DNA of 18,174 nt from CAXYVC01 sp964292295 (lineage in GTDB: Bacteria; Acidobacteriota; Holophagae; Holophagales; Holophagaceae), in assembly GCA_964292295.1 (NCBI GenBank), contig CAXYVC010000048.1, positions 1 to 18,174 on the forward strand, read 5' to 3'. Of the stretch, positions 1 through 6,387 are shown in pieces (position 1 is the first letter of the stretch; every line of letters begins with the position of its first letter). A model generated the notes under the pieces. That model saw nothing but the letters and a program-made list of their open reading frames with translations. It made no database searches and was not told where the DNA came from. The translations under genes and the position numbers were made by a program.

Positions 1-309
1 GGCTGCGCGGGCGACCTGATGGAGCCCCGGCCGGCCCTCACCGTCCTGCGTCCCGCCACGGAGGAGGAGACGGCGGGCCTCGTGCCCGGGCACTGGGTGG
101 TGGCGGCGCCGGAGACGGGACGCACCCACCAGATCCGCGTGCATCTGGCGAGCCTCGGGGCGCCGATCCTCGGTGACACGCTGTACGGCGGTGCCCCCGA
201 CGCCCAGCTCTGGCTCCACGCCTGGATCCTGGAGCTGGAGCATCCGGTCACGGGCGAGGCCCTGCGCCTGGTGGCGCCGCCCCGCCGCTTCCGGGCGCCG
301 GGCGCGTGA
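1..309 (+). CDS. RluA-family pseudouridine synthase, C-terminal part (5' truncated)
   Basis: The frame is open from the left edge to TGA at 307-309, so the true start lies outside the window. The visible 102 residues carry the RluA-family segment GRTHQIRVHLASLGAPILGD followed by TLYGG, and a tail with the usual family pattern (LHAWILELEHPVTGE, then a proline-rich end). Members of this family isomerise uridine to pseudouridine in rRNA or tRNA in the cytoplasm. The catalytic aspartate motif (HRLD) and any S4 domain would be upstream and cannot be seen, so the target (RluA, RluC or RluD type) cannot be assigned. The stop codon overlaps the ATG of the next gene by one base, suggesting one operon and translational coupling. 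Confidence 0.85.
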   Translation, partial: GCAGDLMEPRPALTVLRPATEEETAGLVPGHWVVAAPETGRTHQIRVHLASLGAPILGDTLYGGAPDAQLWLHAWILELEHPVTGEALRLVAPPRRFRAPGA

Positions 310-1256
310 TGCGCCTGCCGCTGCTGGTCAACCCCCGCTCGGGAAGCGCGCCGAAGAATCCGGAGGCGCTGCTGGCGCGGCTTCCCGCCCACCACCGCGC
401 ACGGGTGGAGGTTCTTCCCTTCGGCCCCCCCTGGGACTTCGCTCCCGCCATCGCCCAGGCCGCCGCCGCAGGCGGCCCGCTGCTGGTGTGGGGAGGCGAC
501 GGGACGCTCCACCACGCCGCGCGGGCCCTGGTGGCCGCGGGATGCCCCGTGCCCCTGGCCGCGGTGCCCGGGGGCAGCGGCAACGGCCTGGTGCGCGGGC
601 TGCGCACGCCCCTGGACCCGGCGGGGGCCGTGGCGCGGCTGCTGGAGGGCCGCGTGCTGCGCGTGGACCTGCCCCGCCTGGATGGCGTGCCCTTCCTCAA
701 CGTGGCGGGCACGGGCTTCGAGGCCGCTCTCGCCCACGCCTTCGAGGCCGCCCCCTCCCGGGGCTTCCGCAGCTACGCGGGCCTCGCGCTGCGCCTGTGG
801 CGGAAGGAGAGGCCGCTCGTCCTTCGCTGGGACGCCGCACAGCCGGAAGCCGCGGAAGCGCCGGGGCGCCTGGAGCGCCTGAGGGCGGCCTGGCGCGGCC
901 CGGAGCCGGCCCTTCCGGAGCAGGCCTGGAGCTTGGCCTTCGCCAACCTGCCGCAGTACGGCTCCGGTCTGTGGATCGCCCCGGGGGCGGATCCCACGGA
1001 TGGCGCGCTGCAGTGGGCGACCCTGCGCCGGCCCTCGCCCTTCGATCTGCTCGCCGAGCTGCCCCAGCTCTTCCGGGAGGGGGGGCGCACCCCCCTGCGC
1101 CAGGAGGGGCGCCTGCTGCGCGCTGTCCTCTTCCTGGAACGTCCCGCGCCCTTCCACCTGGACGGGGAGCCCGCCCCGGCCCGCGACCGCGCCGAACTGA
1201 CCGTGGAGCCCCGCGCCTTCCCCCTGCAAGTGACGGGCGGCTGCCCCTGGGAATAG
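309..1256 (+). CDS. Diacylglycerol/sphingosine kinase-like lipid kinase (DAGK catalytic domain)
   Basis: This 315-residue protein has the full DAGK_cat fold signature. An N-terminal LLVNPRSGS strand-loop is followed by the nucleotide-binding GGDGTL at residues 62-67, PGGSGNG at 87-93, and a C-terminal LDGEP motif typical of YegS/DgkB-type lipid kinases. The family phosphorylates lipid alcohols (diacylglycerol, sphingoid bases or phosphatidylglycerol) with ATP at the inner face of the membrane. PGGSGNG resembles the sphingosine-kinase version more than the PLGTGND form common in bacterial DgkB, but that alone does not fix the substrate. I chose ATG at 309 because it overlaps the upstream stop (TGATG); a GTG one codon earlier is possible. 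There is no signal peptide or membrane helix. The gene meets the next gene tail to tail with about 10 bases between them. Confidence 0.85.
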   Translation: MRLPLLVNPRSGSAPKNPEALLARLPAHHRARVEVLPFGPPWDFAPAIAQAAAAGGPLLVWGGDGTLHHAARALVAAGCPVPLAAVPGGSGNGLVRGLRTPLDPAGAVARLLEGRVLRVDLPRLDGVPFLNVAGTGFEAALAHAFEAAPSRGFRSYAGLALRLWRKERPLVLRWDAAQPEAAEAPGRLERLRAAWRGPEPALPEQAWSLAFANLPQYGSGLWIAPGADPTDGALQWATLRRPSPFDLLAELPQLFREGGRTPLRQEGRLLRAVLFLERPAPFHLDGEPAPARDRAELTVEPRAFPLQVTGGCPWE

Positions 1257-1266
1257 GCGGCGCGGC

Positions 1267-2490
1267 TCAGGGGTCTGGCGCTGAAGGCACGGGTTTGGTG
1301 GCGCTTTCGGGGCAGGGGCGCCCGGTGAGGCGGGTGGCCAGGCGGTCCATGAGGGCCCGGGCGGTGGTGAGCTTGCCGCCCAGCACCAGGGTGAGGTTGG
1401 GCAGGGCGGGGTGCGGCTCCAGGCGGGCTTCCCGGCTCAGGCGGGCGGTGTGCCCCGTACCCGCCACCAGGGGGCGCACGCCTAGCTCACGGCCCAGGAC
1501 CGGCAGCTCCCGCCAGGGGATGCCCGGCATGGCGGCTTCCAGGGCGCGGAGCAGCTCCTCGGCCTCGGCGGGCACCGGTGGAACCCAGCCCTCCGCCACC
1601 TCCCGCTCCGTGGTTCCCACCAGCAGGCGCCCGTCCCGGGGGATGACGAAGAGCACCCGGCCGCCCCCGCGGCGCAGGGCCCAGGGGCGCTCGCAGCCAG
1701 GGAGGGCCGGCAGCCACAGGTGCAGGCCCGCGGAAAGGCGCAGGCGGGGCGGCGCCTGCCCGAACCAGGTGGCCAGCGCGCCATCGGTCCAGGGCCCCAG
1801 GGCGCAGACCCAGGCCCGGGCGCGCAGGAGGCGGGGTGTGCCGTCCCGGCGGTCCCGGAGCCGCGCCTCGCACAGTCCCTCAGGGCCTGTCGTGAAGCCC
1901 TCGACCTCGTGGAAGTCCAGCACGGGTGCGCCGCTGGCCGCGGCCAGGTCCCGGGTGAGGGCGCCATCCCAGGCGAGCAGGTCCGCGTAGGCGGTGGCGC
2001 CCCGGAAGGGGCCCCCGGCGCTGCGGGGATCCGCCCGGAAGACGGATGCGGGCACGGGCCCGAGGGCGAGGCCCTCGGGCCAGCCGGGGCGTTCGCGGCC
2101 CCAGCGGTCGTAGAGCCCGATGCCCAGGCGGTGGGCGAGGCCCTCCGGGCGGTTCCGGTGGGGCATCCAGAAGGCCTCCCAGCGGCAGCGGTGGGGCGCG
2201 ATGCGCGCCCAGGTGGCGCGTTCCTTCAGCCCCGCGCGCATCTGGGCGAGATCCCCGGTCAGGAGGTAGCGGATGCCCCCGTGGAGCAGCTTGCTGGACC
2301 ACTGGGAGGTGCCTCCGCCCACGGCGCCCCGGTCCACCAGCACGCAGGAGCAGCCCCGCAGCGCCAGCTCCCGGGCCAGCGCGGCCCCGTGGATGCCCGC
2401 GCCCAGGATGGCCACCTCCGCCTCCAGGCGCGCGCCGGGGTCCCACGGGCCAGGGGCGGGGGGCGGCGCGGGCCAGGCTGGGGAGGGCAT
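1267..2490 (-). CDS. glpD: FAD-dependent glycerol-3-phosphate dehydrogenase, short GlpD-like form
   Basis: The 407-residue product has an N-terminal dinucleotide-binding motif GAGIHG (residues 30-35) and the GlpD signature SSKLLHGGIRYL (65-76). It also has the late FAD motif VLGGKLTTARALMDRLA near 370-385. GlpD oxidises sn-glycerol 3-phosphate to dihydroxyacetone phosphate at the inner membrane and passes electrons to quinone. Characterised GlpD proteins are about 500-550 residues and carry a helical C-terminal domain after the GGK-TT motif; this one stops about 35 residues after it, so that domain is missing. It could therefore be a GlpD relative with another acceptor or substrate within the DAO oxidoreductase superfamily. 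The start was placed 24 residues before the FAD strand; no strong ribosome-binding site is visible. It lies 55 bases downstream of a same-strand membrane-protein gene. No glpK or glpF is in the window. Confidence 0.78.
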   Translation of the reverse strand: MPSPAWPAPPPAPGPWDPGARLEAEVAILGAGIHGAALARELALRGCSCVLVDRGAVGGGTSQWSSKLLHGGIRYLLTGDLAQMRAGLKERATWARIAPHRCRWEAFWMPHRNRPEGLAHRLGIGLYDRWGRERPGWPEGLALGPVPASVFRADPRSAGGPFRGATAYADLLAWDGALTRDLAAASGAPVLDFHEVEGFTTGPEGLCEARLRDRRDGTPRLLRARAWVCALGPWTDGALATWFGQAPPRLRLSAGLHLWLPALPGCERPWALRRGGGRVLFVIPRDGRLLVGTTEREVAEGWVPPVPAEAEELLRALEAAMPGIPWRELPVLGRELGVRPLVAGTGHTARLSREARLEPHPALPNLTLVLGGKLTTARALMDRLATRLTGRPCPESATKPVPSAPDP

Positions 2491-2545
2491 GGCGCCAGGA
2501 TGCCAGAGCGGGGAGTCCGATGGGGCCTGGGTGTGTCGAGTGGGA

Positions 2546-3262
2546 TCAGGCTTCCAGGGACCGTCTGCCCCGGCGGGGCAGCCATCCCAGCAGGCACAGG
2601 CCCGCCAGGACTTCCCAGATGCCGAAGAGCTTCGCTCCGAGGCGGTTCCAGGCGAAGGTCCGCGGAACGCCGAAGAACTCCAGGTTCCCCACCGCGATCA
2701 CGCAGGCCACGCCGAGGGCCGCCCAGGCCAGGAAGCGCGGGAGGCGGCGCGTGCGGAGGCCGGCGATGCCCGTGCTGGCCAGGAAGATGGTGCTGAAGAG
2801 GAACTGGGTGTGCTCCGCCAGGGTCTCGCCCGCGTAGGTGTTGAAGGCCCGGAAGACGAGGTCCACGGTGCCCGGGTCCCAGGCGCCTCCGGCGCGCCAG
2901 GCGGCGAGCCTGGGGAAGAGCAGGGCGTAGCGCAGGATTCCGGCGAAGAGGAAGACGCCGCTCAGGGTCCCCGCCAGGCCCAGGCCGCCGGGCCAGGGAG
3001 AGCGCTCCTCTGTCTCCAGGGCCACCTGGAGGAAGCGGGCCGCGAACAGGAGGGAAAGCCCCATGCCCCCGACCCCGGCGTAGTAGAGGTACGGCACCAG
3101 GTGGCGCTGGGCATGGAGGCGCGGGAGCAGGACGGAGGGCTCCGCCCGGATGATGTCGGGGTAGCCGAAGTGGAGGGCCAGCAGGGGAAGGCAGAGCAGC
3201 GGAAGGAGGCCCCCGGCCAGGAAACACCAGCCGGCGGCTCTGCGGAATGAGGTTGCGTGCAT
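2546..3262 (-). CDS. Six-helix integral membrane protein, DUF4386-like
   Basis: The 238-residue hydrophobic protein has about six predicted membrane segments (roughly residues 10-32, 58-82, 93-115, 145-165, 178-197 and 212-230) and a basic C-terminal tail. A central stretch, FRAFNTYAGETLAEH, followed by a helix and RFLAWAALG, resembles the uncharacterised DUF4386 family. I infer that match from memory of the family pattern and it is tentative; no function is known. ATG at 3262 was preferred because AAGGAG ends five bases before it; a GTG one codon upstream would leave only two bases. The gene is divergent from the TetR gene and shares its control region with it, so it may be that regulator's target. 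The GlpD-like gene follows 55 bases downstream on the same strand and may be co-transcribed. Confidence 0.7.
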   Translation of the reverse strand: MHATSFRRAAGWCFLAGGLLPLLCLPLLALHFGYPDIIRAEPSVLLPRLHAQRHLVPYLYYAGVGGMGLSLLFAARFLQVALETEERSPWPGGLGLAGTLSGVFLFAGILRYALLFPRLAAWRAGGAWDPGTVDLVFRAFNTYAGETLAEHTQFLFSTIFLASTGIAGLRTRRLPRFLAWAALGVACVIAVGNLEFFGVPRTFAWNRLGAKLFGIWEVLAGLCLLGWLPRRGRRSLEA

Positions 3263-3271
3263 CACGGCTCC

Positions 3272-3302
3272 TTGGATCCCGCTGCGCGGGCCTGGATAGA
3301 AT
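3272..3302 (+). promoter_or_regulatory. Possible promoter of the TetR gene
   Basis: TAGAAT at 3297-3302 matches the sigma-70 -10 consensus at five of six bases. A weak -35-like TTGGAT lies at 3272-3277 with a longer than ideal 19-base spacer. Transcription would begin near 3309, inside the dyad, leaving ATG 3337 as the first usable start codon of the TetR gene. Confidence 0.3.
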
Positions 3303-3335
3303 GCGAGTGAAGACTCGTTTTTTCGACTCGCGTTC
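3299..3335. promoter_or_regulatory. Candidate TetR operator: dyad with three GAGT/ACTC half-sites
   Basis: An inverted repeat has arms GAATGCGAGT (3299-3308) and ACTCGCGTTC (3326-3335), matching at 9 of 10 positions. Nested in it is a perfect smaller dyad CGAGT-GAAG-ACTCG (3304-3317), followed by six T's. Three copies of the CGAGT/ACTCG half-site are thus present. GAGT-spacer-ACTC dyads are common for TetR-family operators, and the site lies between a TetR gene and a divergent membrane-protein gene. A possible -10 box TAGAAT (3297-3302) overlaps its left edge, so a bound repressor would block it. The small hairpin plus T-run could alternatively act as a weak terminator. Confidence 0.5.
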
Positions 3336-3336
3336 C

Positions 3337-4047
3337 ATGCCCCGCTCCCGCGTTCCCTCCGCCCCTGCGCGCCCCGGCCCCCGGCCGGGCGCCGGGGCCT
3401 GCGGCACTCGCGTTCGGTGTCCGGAGGGGCCTCGGCGCACCCCCCGCCAGGCCCGCTCCCGGGAGACGGTGGAGGCCATCCTGGATGCGGCGGCGTTCCT
3501 GCTGGAGACGGAGGGCTTCCGGGCCGCCTCCACGAATGCGATCGCCCGCCGTGCGGGGGTTTCCATCGGTTCCCTCTACCAGTTCTTCGCCTCCCGGGAA
3601 GAGGTCTTCCGCGCGCTCCTGGACCGGCATGGGGCGGAGGTGCGGGCGTGCGTGGCGCGGGTCCTGGCCTCGCCCTCGGGGGGGGAGGAACCCCCTGCGC
3701 GCATCCTCGCCCGGCTGCTCCGGGAGCTGGTGCGCATGCACCGGGGAAGGCCCGTCCTGGCGCACGCCATGGCCACCCAGCTGGCCCACCTGGCGACGGA
3801 GGCGGCGCGCCGGGAGGAGGGCGCCTGCATGGATGCGCTGGCGGCGCGGGTGGCCGCGGGGCTGGCGGTCCCCCACGTCGCCGCCCGGGCCTGGATGGCC
3901 GTGGAGCTTACAGCCGCCATGGCCCACCGCCTGGCCCACGATCCGCCCTCCGCCATCCCGGAGGGGGAACTCCTGGGTGCCTTCGAGGGGCTTCTGGCGG
4001 GGCTTCTGGGGGCAGGGGCGCCCGGCGGGCATGATGGAGACCTATGA
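3337..4047 (+). CDS. TetR/AcrR-family transcriptional regulator
   Basis: The 236-residue protein has a TetR-type helix-turn-helix at about residues 45-91 (SRETVEAILDAAAFLL, then TNAIARRAGVSIGSLYQFF). A helical ligand-binding domain without recognisable specificity follows. Such proteins bind dyad operators as dimers and release them on binding a small molecule. The start is uncertain. ATG 3337 is used because the candidate promoter and dyad lie just upstream; it leaves an Arg/Pro-rich, probably disordered 40-residue leader before the DNA-binding domain. In-frame ATG 3301 or 3247 would extend it into the operator region and looks less likely. No clear ribosome-binding site is seen at any of them. 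The stop overlaps the start of the tRNA-dihydrouridine synthase gene (ATGA), so the two are coupled. Confidence 0.82.
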   Translation: MPRSRVPSAPARPGPRPGAGACGTRVRCPEGPRRTPRQARSRETVEAILDAAAFLLETEGFRAASTNAIARRAGVSIGSLYQFFASREEVFRALLDRHGAEVRACVARVLASPSGGEEPPARILARLLRELVRMHRGRPVLAHAMATQLAHLATEAARREEGACMDALAARVAAGLAVPHVAARAWMAVELTAAMAHRLAHDPPSAIPEGELLGAFEGLLAGLLGAGAPGGHDGDL

Positions 4048-5033
4048 CCGACTGCCTTCCGTCCTTTTCCATCGGCCCCGTGGTGGTGGATCCGCCGCTG
4101 GTGCTGGCGCCCCTGCACGAGATCACCGATGCGCCCTTCCGCCGCATGGTGCGCGAGGTGGGGGGCGTCGGGCTCACGGTGTCCGAGATGATCAGCTGCG
4201 AGGCGCTCATCCGGAATGCCCGCAAGGCCGAGGCCATGATGGCGGGGGACGGCGGGCGCCCCTTCGCCATGCAGGTGGTGGGCTCGGTGCCCACGCACTT
4301 GGCGGAGGCCGCGGTGCGCTGCGAAGCGGCCGGCGCCGATCTGGTGGACCTGAACATGGGCTGCCCGGCGAGCAACGTCACCCGGGGCGGCGCGGGCTCG
4401 GCCTTGATGCGGGACCTCCGCCACGCGGAGGCCTGCGTGGCGGCCGTCGTGCGGGCGGTGAAGGTGCCCGTGACGGTGAAGATGCGCGCCGGGTGGGACG
4501 CGGCCCAGAAGGAGCGGGGGGACTTCCTGGACTTCCTGCGCATGTTCGAGGCCAACGGCGTGCAGGCCCTCACCCTGCACCCGCGCACCCGCGCCCAGCA
4601 GTATTCGGGGGAGGCGGACTGGAGCCTCATCGCCCGGGCGGTGGAACTGGGGCCCGCCTATCCCGTGATCGGCAACGGCGACGTGGTGGAGGCGGAGGAC
4701 GCCCGGCGCATGCTGCGGGAGACGGGCTGCCGCGGCGTGATGGTGGGGCGCGGCGCGCTCTTCAATCCCTTCCTCTTCCGGCAGATCCTGGAGCCGGAGC
4801 TCACGGTGACGCCCGGCATGCGGGTGGACCTGCTGCTGCGCCTGCTGGAGCGCCTCCAGGTCGAGCTGGAGCCGCGGGAGGCCCTGCACAAGGTGAAGAA
4901 GCTGGGGGGCTGGATCACCAAGGGCATCCCCGGGGGCAGCACCTTCCGCCACCAGCTCCACGAGAAGAACGACCCGGAGGCGCTGATGGCCGACCTGCTG
5001 GCCCTGCGGGCGCGGCTGGAGGGCGCTCTGTAA
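4044..5033 (+). CDS. dus: tRNA-dihydrouridine synthase (DusB-like)
   Basis: The 329-residue protein is a flavin-binding TIM barrel of the Dus family, which reduces uridines in tRNA to dihydrouridine using FMN and NADPH. Visible motifs are APLHEITDAPFRRM near residues 22-35, LNMGCPASNVTRGGAGSALM with the catalytic cysteine at 107, VKMRAGWD, LHPRTRAQQYSGEADW, IGNGDV and GVMVGRGALFNP. These are the usual FMN phosphate- and base-contacting elements in order, and the length is normal. The first motif reads HEITDAPFR where most family members have a form of MAGVTDRPFR, a mild departure. GGAG lies about five bases before the ATG, which overlaps the TetR stop by four bases (ATGA). The pattern is closest to DusB, but the exact subfamily would need a tree. 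Confidence 0.93.
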   Translation: MTDCLPSFSIGPVVVDPPLVLAPLHEITDAPFRRMVREVGGVGLTVSEMISCEALIRNARKAEAMMAGDGGRPFAMQVVGSVPTHLAEAAVRCEAAGADLVDLNMGCPASNVTRGGAGSALMRDLRHAEACVAAVVRAVKVPVTVKMRAGWDAAQKERGDFLDFLRMFEANGVQALTLHPRTRAQQYSGEADWSLIARAVELGPAYPVIGNGDVVEAEDARRMLRETGCRGVMVGRGALFNPFLFRQILEPELTVTPGMRVDLLLRLLERLQVELEPREALHKVKKLGGWITKGIPGGSTFRHQLHEKNDPEALMADLLALRARLEGAL

Positions 5034-5080
5034 CCTTTGGGCGGGGACTCCGGTAATCCTGATGTGAGGAGCCTCAAGTC

Positions 5081-5623
5081 TTGGACAGCGCCGATGACAC
5101 GCAGCTGATGGCCCGCGTCCGCGTGGGCGACGGGGAGGCCCTGGCCCTGCTCTTCGAGCGCCATCAGGGGCCTCTGGTGGGCTTCCTGCACCGGATGACT
5201 GGTTCCGCCGGACTGGCGGAGGATCTGGCCCAGGAGAGCTTCCTGCGGGTGCTCCGCTATGCCCGCAGTTTCAAGCCGGAGGCGCCCTTCCGGCCCTGGC
5301 TGTACCGCATCGCCCGCAACGTCCTGGCGGACCACCGGAGTCCCCTTGACCTGCCGCTGGAGCCCCACGCCGCTTCGGTGCCCGCCGCGGGGCCCTGCCC
5401 CCATGCCGTGCTGGAAGCCACGGAGCGCCGGCAGCGCCTGGCCGAGGCTCTGGAGCGCCTGCCCGAGGACAAGCGGGAGCTGCTGCTGCTCTCCCGGAAC
5501 CTGGGCTACGAGGCCCTGGCGGAGAACTTCGGGTGCAGCGCGGGCGCCCTGAAGGTGCGGGTGCACCGGGCGCTCCAGGAGCTGCGGGCCCTTTTCTTTG
5601 AAGGCCAGGAGGTGCGGCCATGA
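5081..5623 (+). CDS. ECF-type RNA polymerase sigma factor
   Basis: The 180-residue protein has only sigma regions 2 and 4. Region 2 spans about residues 20-86 (AEDLAQESFLRVLRYAR, then FRPWLYRIARNVLADHRS). Region 4 spans about 112-168 (LERLPEDKRELLLLSRNLGY, then a helix-turn-helix in ENFGCSAGALKVRVHRAL). ECF sigma factors direct polymerase to a small regulon when released from an anti-sigma factor. The start is TTG at 5081, supported by GAGGAG at 5066-5071 nine bases upstream; no in-frame ATG is near with a comparable site. The stop overlaps the start of the next gene (ATGA), which encodes a zinc-finger membrane protein, the classical sigma/anti-sigma arrangement. I could not identify a convincing ECF-type promoter in the 47-base gap upstream. 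Confidence 0.92.
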   Translation: MDSADDTQLMARVRVGDGEALALLFERHQGPLVGFLHRMTGSAGLAEDLAQESFLRVLRYARSFKPEAPFRPWLYRIARNVLADHRSPLDLPLEPHAASVPAAGPCPHAVLEATERRQRLAEALERLPEDKRELLLLSRNLGYEALAENFGCSAGALKVRVHRALQELRALFFEGQEVRP

Positions 5624-6327
5624 CGATGGAACCGGGGCCCTGCGAGGCCTTCCTCGAGGCGCTGGCGAGGGGCCAGGAACCGACCCCGGAGGCGCGGTCC
5701 CATGCGGAGGCCTGCCCCGCCTGCCGGGAGCTGCGCGACCTGTGGGAAGACCTGGGCGTCCTGGCCGACGCGGGCCCGGATTCTGGCCGCGTCGCGCGCT
5801 TCCGGGAACGCCTGGCGCGGGAGGGGCGGCTGCACCCCCCACGGCGCCTGCTGCGCCTCCTGCTGCCCCTGGCGGCGGCGCTCCTGCTGGTGGCCGGAGG
5901 CGCCTTCGCCGGCGGCTGGCTGCTGCGGGGCCCCGCGGGCCGGGATTCCGAGCTGGCCCTGCTGCGGCGGGGGGCAAGCGGCGCGCGGGTGCAGGCCATC
6001 GCCCTGCTGGGGGCCGGGCGGCAGGGTGGCCCTGACCTGGAGGCGGCGCTGCTGGAGCGGGTCCGGCGGGACGAGGCCACGGAGGTGCGCCTGGCGGCGG
6101 TGGAGGCGCTCTACCTCTGCGCGTCCGATCCCGGCCTTTCCGGCCGCCTGGAGTCGGTCCTGGCCGCCCAGGAACGTCCCGAGGTCCAGCTCGCCCTGGT
6201 GGACCTGATGGTGGCCCTGCGGGAGCGCCGGGCCGCGGAGGCCCTGCGCCGGGTGCTCGGCCGCGGCGGCCTGTCGCCCGAGGTGCGGGCGCGGGCGGAG
6301 CAGGGGCTGGCGGGCATTCCGCTGTAA
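5620..6327 (+). CDS. Probable anti-sigma factor: zinc finger, one membrane helix, HEAT-like repeats
   Basis: The 235-residue protein starts with a cytoplasmic zinc-binding anti-sigma segment, H28-x3-C32-x2-C35 (HAEACPAC), matching the zf-HC2/ZAS pattern. A basic patch and one membrane helix at about residues 80-102 follow. The outer 130 residues contain short paired helices (RVQAIALLG; EVRLAAVEALYL; EVQLALVDLMVAL with AAEALRRVL; EVRARAEQGLAG) that read as three or four HEAT-like repeats. The inferred role is to hold the co-encoded ECF sigma factor at the inner membrane and release it when the periplasmic repeats sense a partner or stress. It is coupled to the sigma gene by ATGA overlap. The assignment rests on context plus the zinc motif; the HEAT reading is by eye. 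Confidence 0.75.
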   Translation: MTMEPGPCEAFLEALARGQEPTPEARSHAEACPACRELRDLWEDLGVLADAGPDSGRVARFRERLAREGRLHPPRRLLRLLLPLAAALLLVAGGAFAGGWLLRGPAGRDSELALLRRGASGARVQAIALLGAGRQGGPDLEAALLERVRRDEATEVRLAAVEALYLCASDPGLSGRLESVLAAQERPEVQLALVDLMVALRERRAAEALRRVLGRGGLSPEVRARAEQGLAGIPL

Positions 6328-6355
6328 CGGTCCCGTCCGGAAGGGGTAGTCATGG

Positions 6356-6374
6356 ATGCGGGGACATCCCGCAT
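6356..6374 (+). promoter_or_regulatory. Perfect 7-bp inverted repeat directly before a ribosome-binding site
   Basis: ATGCGGG (6356-6362), a five-base loop GACAT, and CCCGCAT (6368-6374) form a perfect dyad. It is immediately followed by GGAGGG at 6375-6380, the Shine-Dalgarno sequence of the gene starting at 6388. In RNA the hairpin would abut the ribosome-binding site; in DNA it could be an operator. Either role is inference. Confidence 0.35.
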
Positions 6375-6387
6375 GGAGGGAAGTCCC

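Noticed and set aside
3304..3323. Intrinsic terminator reading of the small stem plus six T's
   Set aside because: The stem is only 5 bp and lies between two divergent gene starts, where a terminator has no transcript to end. An operator fits better.
3417..4034. Alternative-frame open reading frames over the TetR gene
   Set aside because: They lack homology, while the chosen frame has a clear TetR helix-turn-helix and ends in a coupled ATGA junction.
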